DNA of 42,454 nt from a virus, in the IMG/VR virus record IMGVR_UViG_3300027754_000182, positions 1 through 42,454 of that record; one strand, written 5' to 3'. The notes beneath the pieces are model-generated. The model was not told the DNA's origin and ran no database searches. It worked only from the letters and a program-made list of their open reading frames with translations. Both the position numbers and the translations under genes were made by a program. Below, piece by piece: positions 21,722 to 29,509 of the stretch; position 1 is the stretch's first letter; each line of letters starts with the position of its first letter.

Positions 21722-22639
21722 CTAAGAAGCATCCATGAACAGGAGCTTGCTGCGAAGAGCTTCGGGCCCAATTTGACTGAGATAACGCCAAGCGTTCTCT
21801 GGGCTGCGATTCATCACGTCACCAAAAGTCTCCCATTGTTGTTGAGGAGCTGGTGCCTGAGTAGACCCACCGGCATTAGCAGGGGGTGCGGGCATATCGT
21901 ACCTGGGCTGATAAGCCTGGGGAGCCTGTTGACCTTGTCCGGGAGAGTCAATGTCCACAGGATAGACTTCAGTGAAGAAGCGGTCAGTATAGTTGGCTAA
22001 GTGATCGGGATTGGTCAAGATAGTCTCCATAGCGTCGTGACGCAGTGCGAGATTATCCATACGACCCGCCTGATCCATCAGCATGTCCTCAAGAGCACAA
22101 GAGTACTGATTGAGAATGCCGGGAGCCTCGATACCGAAGTGGTTAACTACGGCGTGAGTTGCGGGGCTTAGACCGTGTGGGCCGCTTTGTGGGGCCGTAG
22201 AAGTCTGCGAGGAAACCTGGGTCGGTGAGACGCTGGTAGGCAAGGTCTGCGCTACCTGCTGTGCCTGGTAAGCCCAAGGTTGGACCTGTGAAGCCAGATT
22301 GCTCTGTTGAGTAACCTGCGGCTGTGCCACCTGGTAGGGCGACGGTTGAGCCTGGCTGGGGTACGGCGGGTTGATCTGCGTAAGCACCCGCTCCAGTGAA
22401 CCCATCGCTGCTTCCCACGGATTGTTGGGGGAGGACGGCGACGTTAACTGGTTGTACTGGCTGTTGGTAGTAGGCCCCGTAGTCGGTATTCCCGGCGACG
22501 GCAAGTGGGCTGTAGCTGCCGAAGCTACCGCCGGGGTAGGCGTTTGGGTTACCCACTGGGGGTAAGCGGTTGAGCCCTGGTCCGAGGCTACTGCCTGGGA
22601 GACCGGGCTCGGGGTCGAAGCTTGGATCTGCTGGCTCAT
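21722..22639 (-). CDS. Scaffolding protein candidate, overlapping the portal gene
   Basis: 305 residues. The first 165 are Pro/Gln/Ser/Thr-rich and apparently disordered (PVSQAVASDQGSTAYPQWVT). From about residue 165 a helical, charged segment follows: HAVVNHFGIEAPGILNQYSC, ALEDMLMDQAGRMDNLALRH. Then comes a Pro/Gln linker and a helical end FGDVMNRSPENAWRYLSQIG. Position directly after the portal, and helices joined by disordered linkers, fit a phage scaffold. The first 497 nt overlap the portal C-terminus in another frame. If the start were a later Met (for example Met79), the overlap would shrink to 263 nt. A terminator follows. Confidence 0.6.
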   Translation of the reverse strand: MSQQIQASTPSPVSQAVASDQGSTAYPQWVTQTPTPAVASAATAHLPSPGIPTTGPTTNSQYNQLTSPSSPNNPWEAAMGSLERVLTQINPPYPSQAQPSPYQVAQPQVTQQSNLASQVQPWAYQAQQVAQTLPTSVSPTQVSSQTSTAPQSGPHGLSPATHAVVNHFGIEAPGILNQYSCALEDMLMDQAGRMDNLALRHDAMETILTNPDHLANYTDRFFTEVYPVDIDSPGQGQQAPQAYQPRYDMPAPPANAGGSTQAPAPQQQWETFGDVMNRSPENAWRYLSQIGPEALRSKLLFMDAS

Positions 22640-24368
22640 AGCTACCCGAGTAGGTTAGTTCTTCCGCGAGATGGTCGAAAGTTCTATAGATTAGCGGAGT
22701 GATATTCAATCTCGGATCAGCTGCAAGCGGTTGGTTAGGCGCAAGCGGATGAGGAGATTGCAACATCTGGTTTAATAATACCAGAAATTGTTGCATAGCT
22801 GACTGAGTTTGTTGAACCATACGGAAAGGGAAACCCTTCAACATCTCAGCCCGTTCAGCATCAGTTTTTTCTGGAAATAAGAACTTCAACGCTTCTATAC
22901 TATCAACTCCCAGCTCTTGTAGGTTACGAACAACAATAGATTTTTGGTTTACATCGTAAGCGGTATCTTCATAAACATCACCTTGATATCTATAAGTAAC
23001 TGTACGATCACCATCCTCTGGTAGTCCAATAACCCCACGGGGTACTTTATTCTCTGCTAGAGCCATCTTCATCACCTGCTCTAACTTTCCTTCAAACTTT
23101 ACGTTTGCAGTTTGATACTTTTCAATTGCTTCGGGTGTTTGTTCTGTCGGAGGTTTTGGTTCTTTCAACCCGGAAGCAGCTACAAATGACTCTCGAAATA
23201 TTAATTCTTGGTGGTAAATCATCATTTCTAAAAGACGATTAAAGCCGTACACAAGGAATGATTTATTTTTTCTTAACGCCGTGGCCTGCGCTCGACCCAT
23301 CAAACCTTTAATTTCAGTCGCAGTAGCCCCGGCTGAAATTGAAATTTCGTCAACACCGCCAAGTGCAGTACGTATCTCTTCCCTTAACAACAGAAGATAT
23401 CTGCTCATGTCCCCGTTAACGGGGTCAGGTGTCATATAGCCCACACGGTCGGAAGGTTCTACGTTCGCAATAATTCGCGGAACACGCAGGCCACCACCCA
23501 TCGAGGCGCCGAAAGGTTCACTTACTCTTGTCGACGGGCTATCGACTCCAGAAAAACCACTCTGACTGCTGATCGTAGGTCTAAAAGTTGACTGACTATC
23601 TGACGCTTCGACAAGATCACTACGGGGACGGGAACTAATTAACGTTGGATTACCAAAAAATTCAATATTTTTAGAAATGTTCCGTGCAAGTTGATCGTGG
23701 AGAACAATCTGCTCCATAAAGGGATCAAACTCGCCTTCTCCTTCTGTCCCGCTTGCGTTTGGTTTGTTTAATACCTCAACAGCTGGTATAAAACCAAGCA
23801 TGTTAGGTCTTTTTTTACTTGGAGTTAAAATTGCACCTGGTTCAAGCTCAAAACTTAATTCACTATCAGTTTCGACCTCACTAATCTCCTCAGCTGTAAT
23901 AGAAAGTCGAACGTATCGTTTGTTTTGTCCATACGCATTACTAGGTAGACCTAAAGTACTGTTTTTAACTTTATAGCTGTAGATAATGATTACTTCTTCT
24001 ACTTCGCCGTTTACATCGTGATAAACGCGATATTGATTTTTGTTAAAAAAGTAAATCTGGTACTTTAACTTTGGGTCAGGGCGAAAATAAAAGAGACCAG
24101 CACCATCAATTAAGAAATTCCTGATAATCGAAGGAAATCGAATATCAATTTTATTCAGTTTTATAACGTTGTCTAGAAACTTTGAACGACTTTTATACGT
24201 ATCTTGATCACAGTAGAATGTTACACCCTTCTTAATCATAAGAAGAGTCATCTGCTGTAAATGGCTTAAAACAACCATCGTGGCCGATTGGTTGCTTCGA
24301 TCCTGGGTGCGTGAAGCCTCCAGAATCTCATTAAACCGTTTTCTGGTCTCAGTTGAGCTCGCAGACAT
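22143..24368 (-). CDS. Portal protein
   Basis: 741 residues, the longest in the window. The N-terminal half has the portal fold's mix of helices and strands: DNVIKLNKIDIRFPSIIRNF, LIDGAGLFYFRPDPKLKYQI, EEVIIIYSYKVKNSTLG, and a middle segment with ILTPSKKRPNMLGFIPAVEV, PSDRVGYMTPDPVNGDMSRY and DEISISAGATATEIKGLMGR, the last typical of portals (phage stem/wing, 'G.t..eik.l..r'). A long helical region follows. The last 165 residues are Pro/Gly/Ser-rich and overlap the scaffold gene in another frame. The portal forms the dodecameric DNA channel at the head vertex. Length is in the range for podovirus portals. Confidence 0.85.
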   Translation of the reverse strand: MSASSTETRKRFNEILEASRTQDRSNQSATMVVLSHLQQMTLLMIKKGVTFYCDQDTYKSRSKFLDNVIKLNKIDIRFPSIIRNFLIDGAGLFYFRPDPKLKYQIYFFNKNQYRVYHDVNGEVEEVIIIYSYKVKNSTLGLPSNAYGQNKRYVRLSITAEEISEVETDSELSFELEPGAILTPSKKRPNMLGFIPAVEVLNKPNASGTEGEGEFDPFMEQIVLHDQLARNISKNIEFFGNPTLISSRPRSDLVEASDSQSTFRPTISSQSGFSGVDSPSTRVSEPFGASMGGGLRVPRIIANVEPSDRVGYMTPDPVNGDMSRYLLLLREEIRTALGGVDEISISAGATATEIKGLMGRAQATALRKNKSFLVYGFNRLLEMMIYHQELIFRESFVAASGLKEPKPPTEQTPEAIEKYQTANVKFEGKLEQVMKMALAENKVPRGVIGLPEDGDRTVTYRYQGDVYEDTAYDVNQKSIVVRNLQELGVDSIEALKFLFPEKTDAERAEMLKGFPFRMVQQTQSAMQQFLVLLNQMLQSPHPLAPNQPLAADPRLNITPLIYRTFDHLAEELTYSGSYEPADPSFDPEPGLPGSSLGPGLNRLPPVGNPNAYPGGSFGSYSPLAVAGNTDYGAYYQQPVQPVNVAVLPQQSVGSSDGFTGAGAYADQPAVPQPGSTVALPGGTAAGYSTEQSGFTGPTLGLPGTAGSADLAYQRLTDPGFLADFYGPTKRPTRSKPRNSRRS

Positions 24369-24395
24369 TCAAGTTAAGGACAAAACGATTAAAGA

Positions 24396-24554
24396 TTACT
24401 TCTTGGCTGCCATCTGTTTGGCCTTACGGGCTTTTGCTAAAGCCCTCTTACGTGATTCTTCTTTGCCACGGGGTTCACCACCCTTTGATTCTTTGTCCCC
24501 TTGATTTTTCTCTTGAAACTTTTTCAAGAGCTCAGCGGGCATTTTATTAGTCAT
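24396..24554 (-). CDS. 52-residue Lys/Arg-rich protein
   Basis: A minus-strand frame from ATG 24552-24554 to TAA 24396-24398 encodes MTNKMPAELLKKFQEKNQGD, then a Gly/Lys stretch and RKRALAKARKAKQMAAKK. About a third of residues are basic, and it is likely a helix with a DNA-contacting face. The ATG overlaps the glycosyltransferase stop by 8 nt (ATGACTAAT), which is the same junction as at 9741 and 6823. It lies 27 nt before the portal. Candidate small head or DNA-associated protein. Confidence 0.65.
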   Translation of the reverse strand: MTNKMPAELLKKFQEKNQGDKESKGGEPRGKEESRKRALAKARKAKQMAAKK

Positions 24555-25356
24555 CTGGAAGAAGATACTTTCTGACTCTTTCCAGTGTAACCGCTTCTAG
24601 CGGTAAATTTTCCATTGGAAACGCAGTAAGCATATGATCTTCTCGACCCAACATGTCTATATTGCCAGGTACCGCTTCAAATGTCTTACAGGTCTCAACA
24701 ACAGTAGGCATATCGGTCTCCCAATGTGCGTAAGATTTAAGTTTTTTAAGTCTCCTTTCAGAGTCACCCATCCAACTTAAATGCCACCCAGCATCACGGT
24801 CTCCTATTACCTTACGTGTAGTCTGACGACGAACATTTGTTATAGATCCTAATGAAGCAAGTCTTCCTGCAGTGCAGATCGTTGCACAATGCCAGTGAAA
24901 AAGCTCACCAAGGGGAGTACAGAGCTGTAAATCTGCCCTCCCGTAGTGCATGGACATATCCAAACCTAAAATTGCATCAGGATTTGCCTCAAGTTCAGTT
25001 TTTATCTGTTCAAATTTTGCTGGGTTAGGGAGTTCGTCACAGTCAGAACAAATAAAAACAGCATTTTTTGGCATTTCTGCGAGATAAACGCCAAGGGCGT
25101 CACGTTGTCCACGCTCGCGAACCCAATGATCCGGTTCTTCGTCAACAGGCGGAAGTTTGACGTGGATAACCTCGATCAGATCAGCAGGTAAACCTAACTC
25201 CTTAATGGTTTCGGCACAAGTAAAAGCCTTTGGCTCTCCTCTATGAGTTCGGTCCGCATCTGCAATTAAAAAACCATCGACATGATCCTTTAATAAGGAA
25301 ATGCGTAATTCAAGTAACTCGCGTTCGTTAAAATAAGGAAAACAATCAATTAACAT
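24547..25356 (-). CDS. GT17-like glycosyltransferase, copy 2
   Basis: 269 residues from the Met that opens MLIDCFPYFNERELLELRIS at 25356; the frame's first 13 residues are out of register with the paralogue. The opening I.DCFP.FNE.(E/D)LLE.R is the signature of glycosyltransferase family 17 (beta-1,4-N-acetylglucosaminyltransferase-like). VFICSDCDELPNP carries the DxD-type metal/nucleotide-sugar site. GDRDAGWHLSWMGDSERR is the conserved later segment. The enzyme should transfer a sugar from a nucleotide donor; donor and acceptor are unknown. It overlaps its paralogue by 11 nt and the next gene by 8. Confidence 0.8.
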   Translation of the reverse strand: MLIDCFPYFNERELLELRISLLKDHVDGFLIADADRTHRGEPKAFTCAETIKELGLPADLIEVIHVKLPPVDEEPDHWVRERGQRDALGVYLAEMPKNAVFICSDCDELPNPAKFEQIKTELEANPDAILGLDMSMHYGRADLQLCTPLGELFHWHCATICTAGRLASLGSITNVRRQTTRKVIGDRDAGWHLSWMGDSERRLKKLKSYAHWETDMPTVVETCKTFEAVPGNIDMLGREDHMLTAFPMENLPLEAVTLERVRKYLLPDD

Positions 25357-26161
25357 TTTCAGGAAGGAGATAGGTTTTGACGCGCTCCAACTCAAATAAT
25401 TTTGAGGGCAGAGCGCTTAAAGGATAAGTGGTAATTAAGTGATCGTCACGCCCCAGCATATCGAGGTTTCCCTCTTGGGGTTCAAACATGTCACATCTGC
25501 GCTGTACGTCTGGTGTGTCCCACATATAGTACTCAGCAATAGATCTGAGTTTATTCTTTCGTCGGACACCGTCACCCATCCAACTTAAATGCCAACCAAA
25601 ATCTCTTTCACCTAGATACAGATTATCCTGGCTCTCTCTCATTACGGAGAGTGTGCTGTGTTTTTTTAAAAAACCAACCGTAGAAACAAAAGCTCGTTGC
25701 CACTCATGCAAAACACCATCAGGAGTTATTAACTGCCGATCAGCGCGTCCATAGTGCATAGACATGCTAGCCCGCACTACTTGCTTTGAAGTTTCAGCTG
25801 CGGTTTTTAGCTTATCTAATTTAAGAGGATTGACTAGCTCATCACAGTCGGAGCAAATAAAGAACGTTTCGTCTGAACACATATGAAGCCCAACACCTAA
25901 AGCATCGCGCTGGGCTCGCTCACGCAACCACGGATCTGGTGCTTCCTCAATAGAAGGTAGTTCAACGTGTAAGACTTGAACTTTACTGTCGTCGATACCG
26001 AGTTCTTTAAGAGTATCGACGCAGGTAAAAGGCTTTTCATCACCCCGATGCGTTCTGTTGGCGTCTGTTATTAAAAATCCGTCAACGTAATCTTCAAGAG
26101 TCCTGATACGGAGTTCTAGTAGTTCTTTCTCGTTAAAATACGGAAAGCAATCGATAAGCAT
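25346..26161 (-). CDS. GT17-like glycosyltransferase, copy 1
   Basis: 271 residues, MLIDCFPYFNEKELLELRIR at the start, TFFICSDCDELVNPLKL with the DxD-type site, and FGWHLSWMGDGVRR as the conserved late motif. It is a full-length paralogue of the next gene (24547-25356); the two share the N-terminal signature, the SMHYGRADLQL/RQL segment and the GNLDMLGRDDHL end motif, so they arose by tandem duplication. The pair could add two sugars in sequence, or the same sugar at different positions. It starts 32 nt after the 26193-26477 stop. Confidence 0.8.
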   Translation of the reverse strand: MLIDCFPYFNEKELLELRIRTLEDYVDGFLITDANRTHRGDEKPFTCVDTLKELGIDDSKVQVLHVELPSIEEAPDPWLRERAQRDALGVGLHMCSDETFFICSDCDELVNPLKLDKLKTAAETSKQVVRASMSMHYGRADRQLITPDGVLHEWQRAFVSTVGFLKKHSTLSVMRESQDNLYLGERDFGWHLSWMGDGVRRKNKLRSIAEYYMWDTPDVQRRCDMFEPQEGNLDMLGRDDHLITTYPLSALPSKLFELERVKTYLLPENVN

Positions 26162-26192
26162 AGATCGCCTGAGCGGGTGCCACTATAGTAGC

Positions 26193-26477
26193 TTAGCTCT
26201 GTCCTAGATATTTAGCTGCACGACGCTTAGCTCTTGTCAAAAGATTTACATCTGCGTTTGTATTTTGATCAAATTCTGAAGAATTTGTATCGGCAGAATA
26301 CCCACCGGGATTCAGAGATGGCTGTGGCTGACCTGTTAGTGACGTTTCATCCTCTGCCGACATTTCAGCAAATGCTGAATCAGCCGATTGATTGGCTCGA
26401 CGCTGCGCATCAGCGGCGTTCATTTGCTCTTGATAGTTTTTTGAAAACCCAAAAGCAGCGTTGTTAAAAGAGTTCAT
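26193..26477 (-). CDS. Small polar protein, unknown
   Basis: 94 residues: MNSFNNAAFGFSKNYQEQMN, Ala/Asp/Glu/Asn-rich, ending LTRAKRRAAKYLGQS with a basic helix. Disorder-prone, with no enzyme motif. The ATG shares TGATG with the stop of the 26477-26797 gene. Likely a minor virion-region protein in a coupled chain of short genes. Confidence 0.55.
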   Translation of the reverse strand: MNSFNNAAFGFSKNYQEQMNAADAQRRANQSADSAFAEMSAEDETSLTGQPQPSLNPGGYSADTNSSEFDQNTNADVNLLTRAKRRAAKYLGQS

Positions 26478-26797
26478 CAGTAGAAAACAATAACATTGTG
26501 AACAGTACCACTATGAATAGCTGTTATAGACATAGGTACAATTGACTCAGTATTCAACCGCACTAATGGGATCTGCTGACCGGGTGTATCAGTCATCTCA
26601 ACTGTTAGGTATTGATCTTGACCAGCATCAGTCATAATATAAAATCCACGGGCGGCAGAAAAACGTTTTAACCCACTTGCAGGCACATAATGAAAACCAC
26701 TTGCGTAAGGTAAGGTTGAAGATTGCCCGTATACAGATCCAAAAGCTCTAACGTCCATAACAACAAAAGTTTTTCTAAGTTTAATCGTATTTTTCAC
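26477..26797 (-). CDS. Small beta-rich structural-type protein
   Basis: 106 residues with a beta-strand pattern (TFVVMDVRAFGSVYGQSS, YASGFHYVPASGLKRFSAAR, FYIMTDAGQDQYLTVEM) and an ending of short strands (AIHSGTVHNVIVFY). It looks like a small decoration or connector protein. It overlaps the DUF3310-like gene by 17 nt and ends with TGATG. Family unknown. Confidence 0.5.
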   Translation of the reverse strand: MKNTIKLRKTFVVMDVRAFGSVYGQSSTLPYASGFHYVPASGLKRFSAARGFYIMTDAGQDQYLTVEMTDTPGQQIPLVRLNTESIVPMSITAIHSGTVHNVIVFY

Positions 26798-27062
26798 AAA
26801 TAATTATTAAACGTCTCAAATACCACGCGCATTTTTTTAAGTCCTCAACACCGTTTTTATGCTCAGTTCTCCACAAGTACTTCAAACAAGCTCCACGGCA
26901 GTACGCTTTAAACCCTTCAACACCTAAAGCAGACTCAATGGCATCAATACACTCGACAGCACCTTGTGTATAGTGCGATGGGCTGTTGACTGGATCTTCT
27001 GAAGTTTTTAGAGGTTCCATAGAATCAAATTCATTGAATAAGAAAGCATCGGATTGGGTCAC
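26781..27062 (-). CDS. DUF3310 (SaV-like) protein
   Basis: 93 residues from GTG 27062, which is just after the previous stop; Met15 (27020) is an alternative. The segment VNSPSHYTQGAVECIDAIES, then ALGVEGFKAYCRGACLKYLW, then NGVEDLKKCAWYLRRLI is the signature of the DUF3310/SaV-like family of phage proteins (PF11753), with conserved HY, ECID, G...G...KYLWR and KA.WYL. Family members are often annotated as nucleotide kinase-like without proof. Found mostly in phages, often among replication or accessory genes. Confidence 0.8.
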   Translation of the reverse strand: MTQSDAFLFNEFDSMEPLKTSEDPVNSPSHYTQGAVECIDAIESALGVEGFKAYCRGACLKYLWRTEHKNGVEDLKKCAWYLRRLIIICEKYD

Positions 27063-27065
27063 AGA

Positions 27066-27941
27066 CTACACGCTGAACATCTGAGTTATATCTAACAAAG
27101 ATAAATTTTCTGTAGACAAAACTTTACTGTATTTTGTGTCTAGGTGCTCAAGCAGCCCGCAGGGGGCTATGCGGATTTTACCTCGTTCCTTAGTCAAAGG
27201 CACAACACGGCGATGTTCCTGTTCAAAATCAAGTTTTTCAAAAGCAAGTCCCATAGAACTTCTGTCAGCGATCGGCCAACAACGAAATTTCGTCAAGTTA
27301 AAACTTTTTATAGGATCGCAACTGTTAGAAACAATGTATTCATCAGCCATATCCTGATCTAGTATCATCATTCCCATATAAGGATTACCTAGAGATACAA
27401 AACAAACAAAATCATCGCAAGGCGTTATGAAAGTTTGAGCTTTATACGGTCTTTCGCCCCACACGGATTTTGTAAGTCCGTTTAACTCCCATCTTCGGTA
27501 GTTATCAAAGGGTATGGAACGTTCATTAAAACGCTCAAAGCGACAAAAACCAGGTTCTAGGTTTAACTCCTTTAACTTATCTTTCCAAGACACCCAATAG
27601 TCAAAATGTTTATGTGTGAAAAGCATATCATTTTCTGTATATACATAAAAATCATGCGTTTTTGCTTGAACGGCTTGTATCAAAAGAGGTTTGTGCGCCC
27701 AAGTTAAACTAAAACCTGTGTATTCAGGTTCCGCAACAACGATATTTAAACCGCAAGCACCTAAATTAGGTTCGAGCAGGTCAAAAACTATATCTTTATC
27801 CTGCTTGTGTTCAAAATCGATAAAAATGTAAAAGTCTTTGTGCCCTGGAATTTTATTATAAGCTCGTAACGTCTCCAGAAGCACGTCAAACCGCTCTAGA
27901 GGATTATGTGCTGTAACAGCAACGAAAAATTTGTTTGACAT
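27066..27941 (-). CDS. Glycosyltransferase, GT-A type
   Basis: 291 residues. It opens FFVAVTAHNPLERFDVLLET, the usual first strand and helix of GT-A enzymes. VYTENDMLFTHKHFDYWV carries a DxD-like END site, and the surroundings (YTGFSLTWAHKPLLIQAVQA) fit. Later MGMMILDQDMADEYIVSN and RGKIRIAPCGLLEHLDTKYS are unassigned. It should transfer a sugar or related group from a nucleotide donor. Its ATG overlaps the TerL stop by TAATG, so it is translated with the packaging enzyme. Specificity unknown. Confidence 0.7.
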   Translation of the reverse strand: MSNKFFVAVTAHNPLERFDVLLETLRAYNKIPGHKDFYIFIDFEHKQDKDIVFDLLEPNLGACGLNIVVAEPEYTGFSLTWAHKPLLIQAVQAKTHDFYVYTENDMLFTHKHFDYWVSWKDKLKELNLEPGFCRFERFNERSIPFDNYRRWELNGLTKSVWGERPYKAQTFITPCDDFVCFVSLGNPYMGMMILDQDMADEYIVSNSCDPIKSFNLTKFRCWPIADRSSMGLAFEKLDFEQEHRRVVPLTKERGKIRIAPCGLLEHLDTKYSKVLSTENLSLLDITQMFSV

Positions 27942-29464
27942 TAGTACTCCATTTCAAAGTTACCGCGACGTTGAAGAAAACAAACTAAGTGAGTGTATGC
28001 ATCTAGTAAGTCGTCATGCGATGTAGCACCTATGTTAACTAGTTGGTCAAACAATAGATCAAATTTTCGATACCGATTAAATATCACTTTTTTATTTTCT
28101 AATAGACCTAATGTTCCCCTAAACCGAGACACCTTATCACCACGGAAACCTTTGACTTCGTGGATGTGTATGTTACCTAGTCCTTTATCAGTCAACATAA
28201 TGCGTCGAAGATCTGCAGCAAGCGAGGCTTGGTAAGCAACTGACTCAACAACCAGTGTACAAGTTGAGTAAGTCGGAAAAAACTCTCCTGCCGCATCTTC
28301 TGTAAGTATGCCCCATTCGACCAACATCTTACACAATAGATCTATCTTCTCAAGGTTTCCTATAGTCCGAATCTGATGTGCGTCAATAATATAATACTTA
28401 TCTTTTAACCTACCGCCCAAGACGAACGCAGTATAGTCTGATGTTTCACTCTTGCTAGCCGATAAATCCACACCGACCGCAAGTGAATCAAACTCAGTTA
28501 CAACATCACCTTTCACAAGTAAGTCTGGCGATAAGACTAGATCCGAAGTCATCACCGGTTGCTGTTGGTACTGATAAGCAAAAGCAACAGGATCAAGTTC
28601 TTTCTGTCCTAATAAATACTCAACACTCCACTGCTCTGGCCAATAACTTTCAGGTTCACTCTGGTCGTCATAAGTCAAAGCTTCTTGCGTGACTTGTTTC
28701 CACCCGCGATCCGGTACAAACATTGTTTTATGGATGTCTAGCGGATGAAACCTAGTTCCTAAACAGATGGCTCTGCCGCCTTCAAAAATAATAGGTGCAA
28801 TAACTGAAGACCAGTTATTGTTCATTTCTTCACGGATCACAGGATTTCGAATGTCCGCACTGCTTTTTATAGGGTCATCTATGAAGCACAGATGAGCACG
28901 TTTTGATGTGATTGAACCTCTAAGTCCTGCAGCGCGTAGTGTAAATTCTTCGTCACCTACTCGCGAGATACCCGCGTAGTCAAAATCAATCGACCAACCC
29001 ACATCGCTCTGCATACCTGGTTTGAGCCGACACGTGGGAAATACTTTTTTAAACTCAGTTGAATCAACAATTTGTTTAATAATTCGACTTTTAGGTATTG
29101 CAGTGTTGATATTGTAAGAAATGTAAATAATCTGAAGCGGCATTTTTGCTGCTGTATGGCGTCCTATACACCATGCAGTGAACATATTGAGCACGGTGGA
29201 CTTAGCTGAGCCTCTCGGGGATAGTATATCAAGGTTTTGTCCTGCAATATCTAATAAGTACTTATTACTCTGACCTGTGATCAAATGTGAGTACCACTCT
29301 AGCATGTGCTTTGCTGGTGGTTTATCAAGCAACGTACAGAACGTTTGAAAGTCGTTAGCTGCTCGCGTAAAAATAGTATCCAACACTGGAGTGTCGCTAT
29401 CAAACGCTTTCGCCGCTCGCATTTGTAGAGCGCGACGATAAGCAAAAGTTTCACGACTAGGCAT
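27941..29464 (-). CDS. terL: Terminase large subunit
   Basis: 507 residues from ATG 29464; a TTG at 29509 opens a longer frame, and ATG 29422 is another option. ATPase domain: DILSPRGSAKST is the Walker A-type P-loop (about residues 79-90), and HLCFIDDPIKSS is Walker B with acidic DD. Nuclease domain: VGVDLSASKSETSDYTAFVL holds the first catalytic Asp, ST.TLVVESVAYQASLAADLR and HDDLLDAYTHLVCFL the later acidic sites. It cuts the concatemer and drives DNA into the capsid through the portal. It sits back to back with a plus-strand glycosyltransferase and not next to the TerS-like gene. The start is uncertain. Confidence 0.95.
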   Translation of the reverse strand: MPSRETFAYRRALQMRAAKAFDSDTPVLDTIFTRAANDFQTFCTLLDKPPAKHMLEWYSHLITGQSNKYLLDIAGQNLDILSPRGSAKSTVLNMFTAWCIGRHTAAKMPLQIIYISYNINTAIPKSRIIKQIVDSTEFKKVFPTCRLKPGMQSDVGWSIDFDYAGISRVGDEEFTLRAAGLRGSITSKRAHLCFIDDPIKSSADIRNPVIREEMNNNWSSVIAPIIFEGGRAICLGTRFHPLDIHKTMFVPDRGWKQVTQEALTYDDQSEPESYWPEQWSVEYLLGQKELDPVAFAYQYQQQPVMTSDLVLSPDLLVKGDVVTEFDSLAVGVDLSASKSETSDYTAFVLGGRLKDKYYIIDAHQIRTIGNLEKIDLLCKMLVEWGILTEDAAGEFFPTYSTCTLVVESVAYQASLAADLRRIMLTDKGLGNIHIHEVKGFRGDKVSRFRGTLGLLENKKVIFNRYRKFDLLFDQLVNIGATSHDDLLDAYTHLVCFLQRRGNFEMEY

Positions 29465-29509
29465 AAAAGTGAAACTGTCTGTATACTGATAGCAAGATTC
29501 TAACCCCAA

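Noticed and set aside
21773-22565. Plus-strand frames across the scaffold and portal overlap
   Set aside because: They follow from the GC-rich low-complexity sequence. No start signal or similarity supports them.
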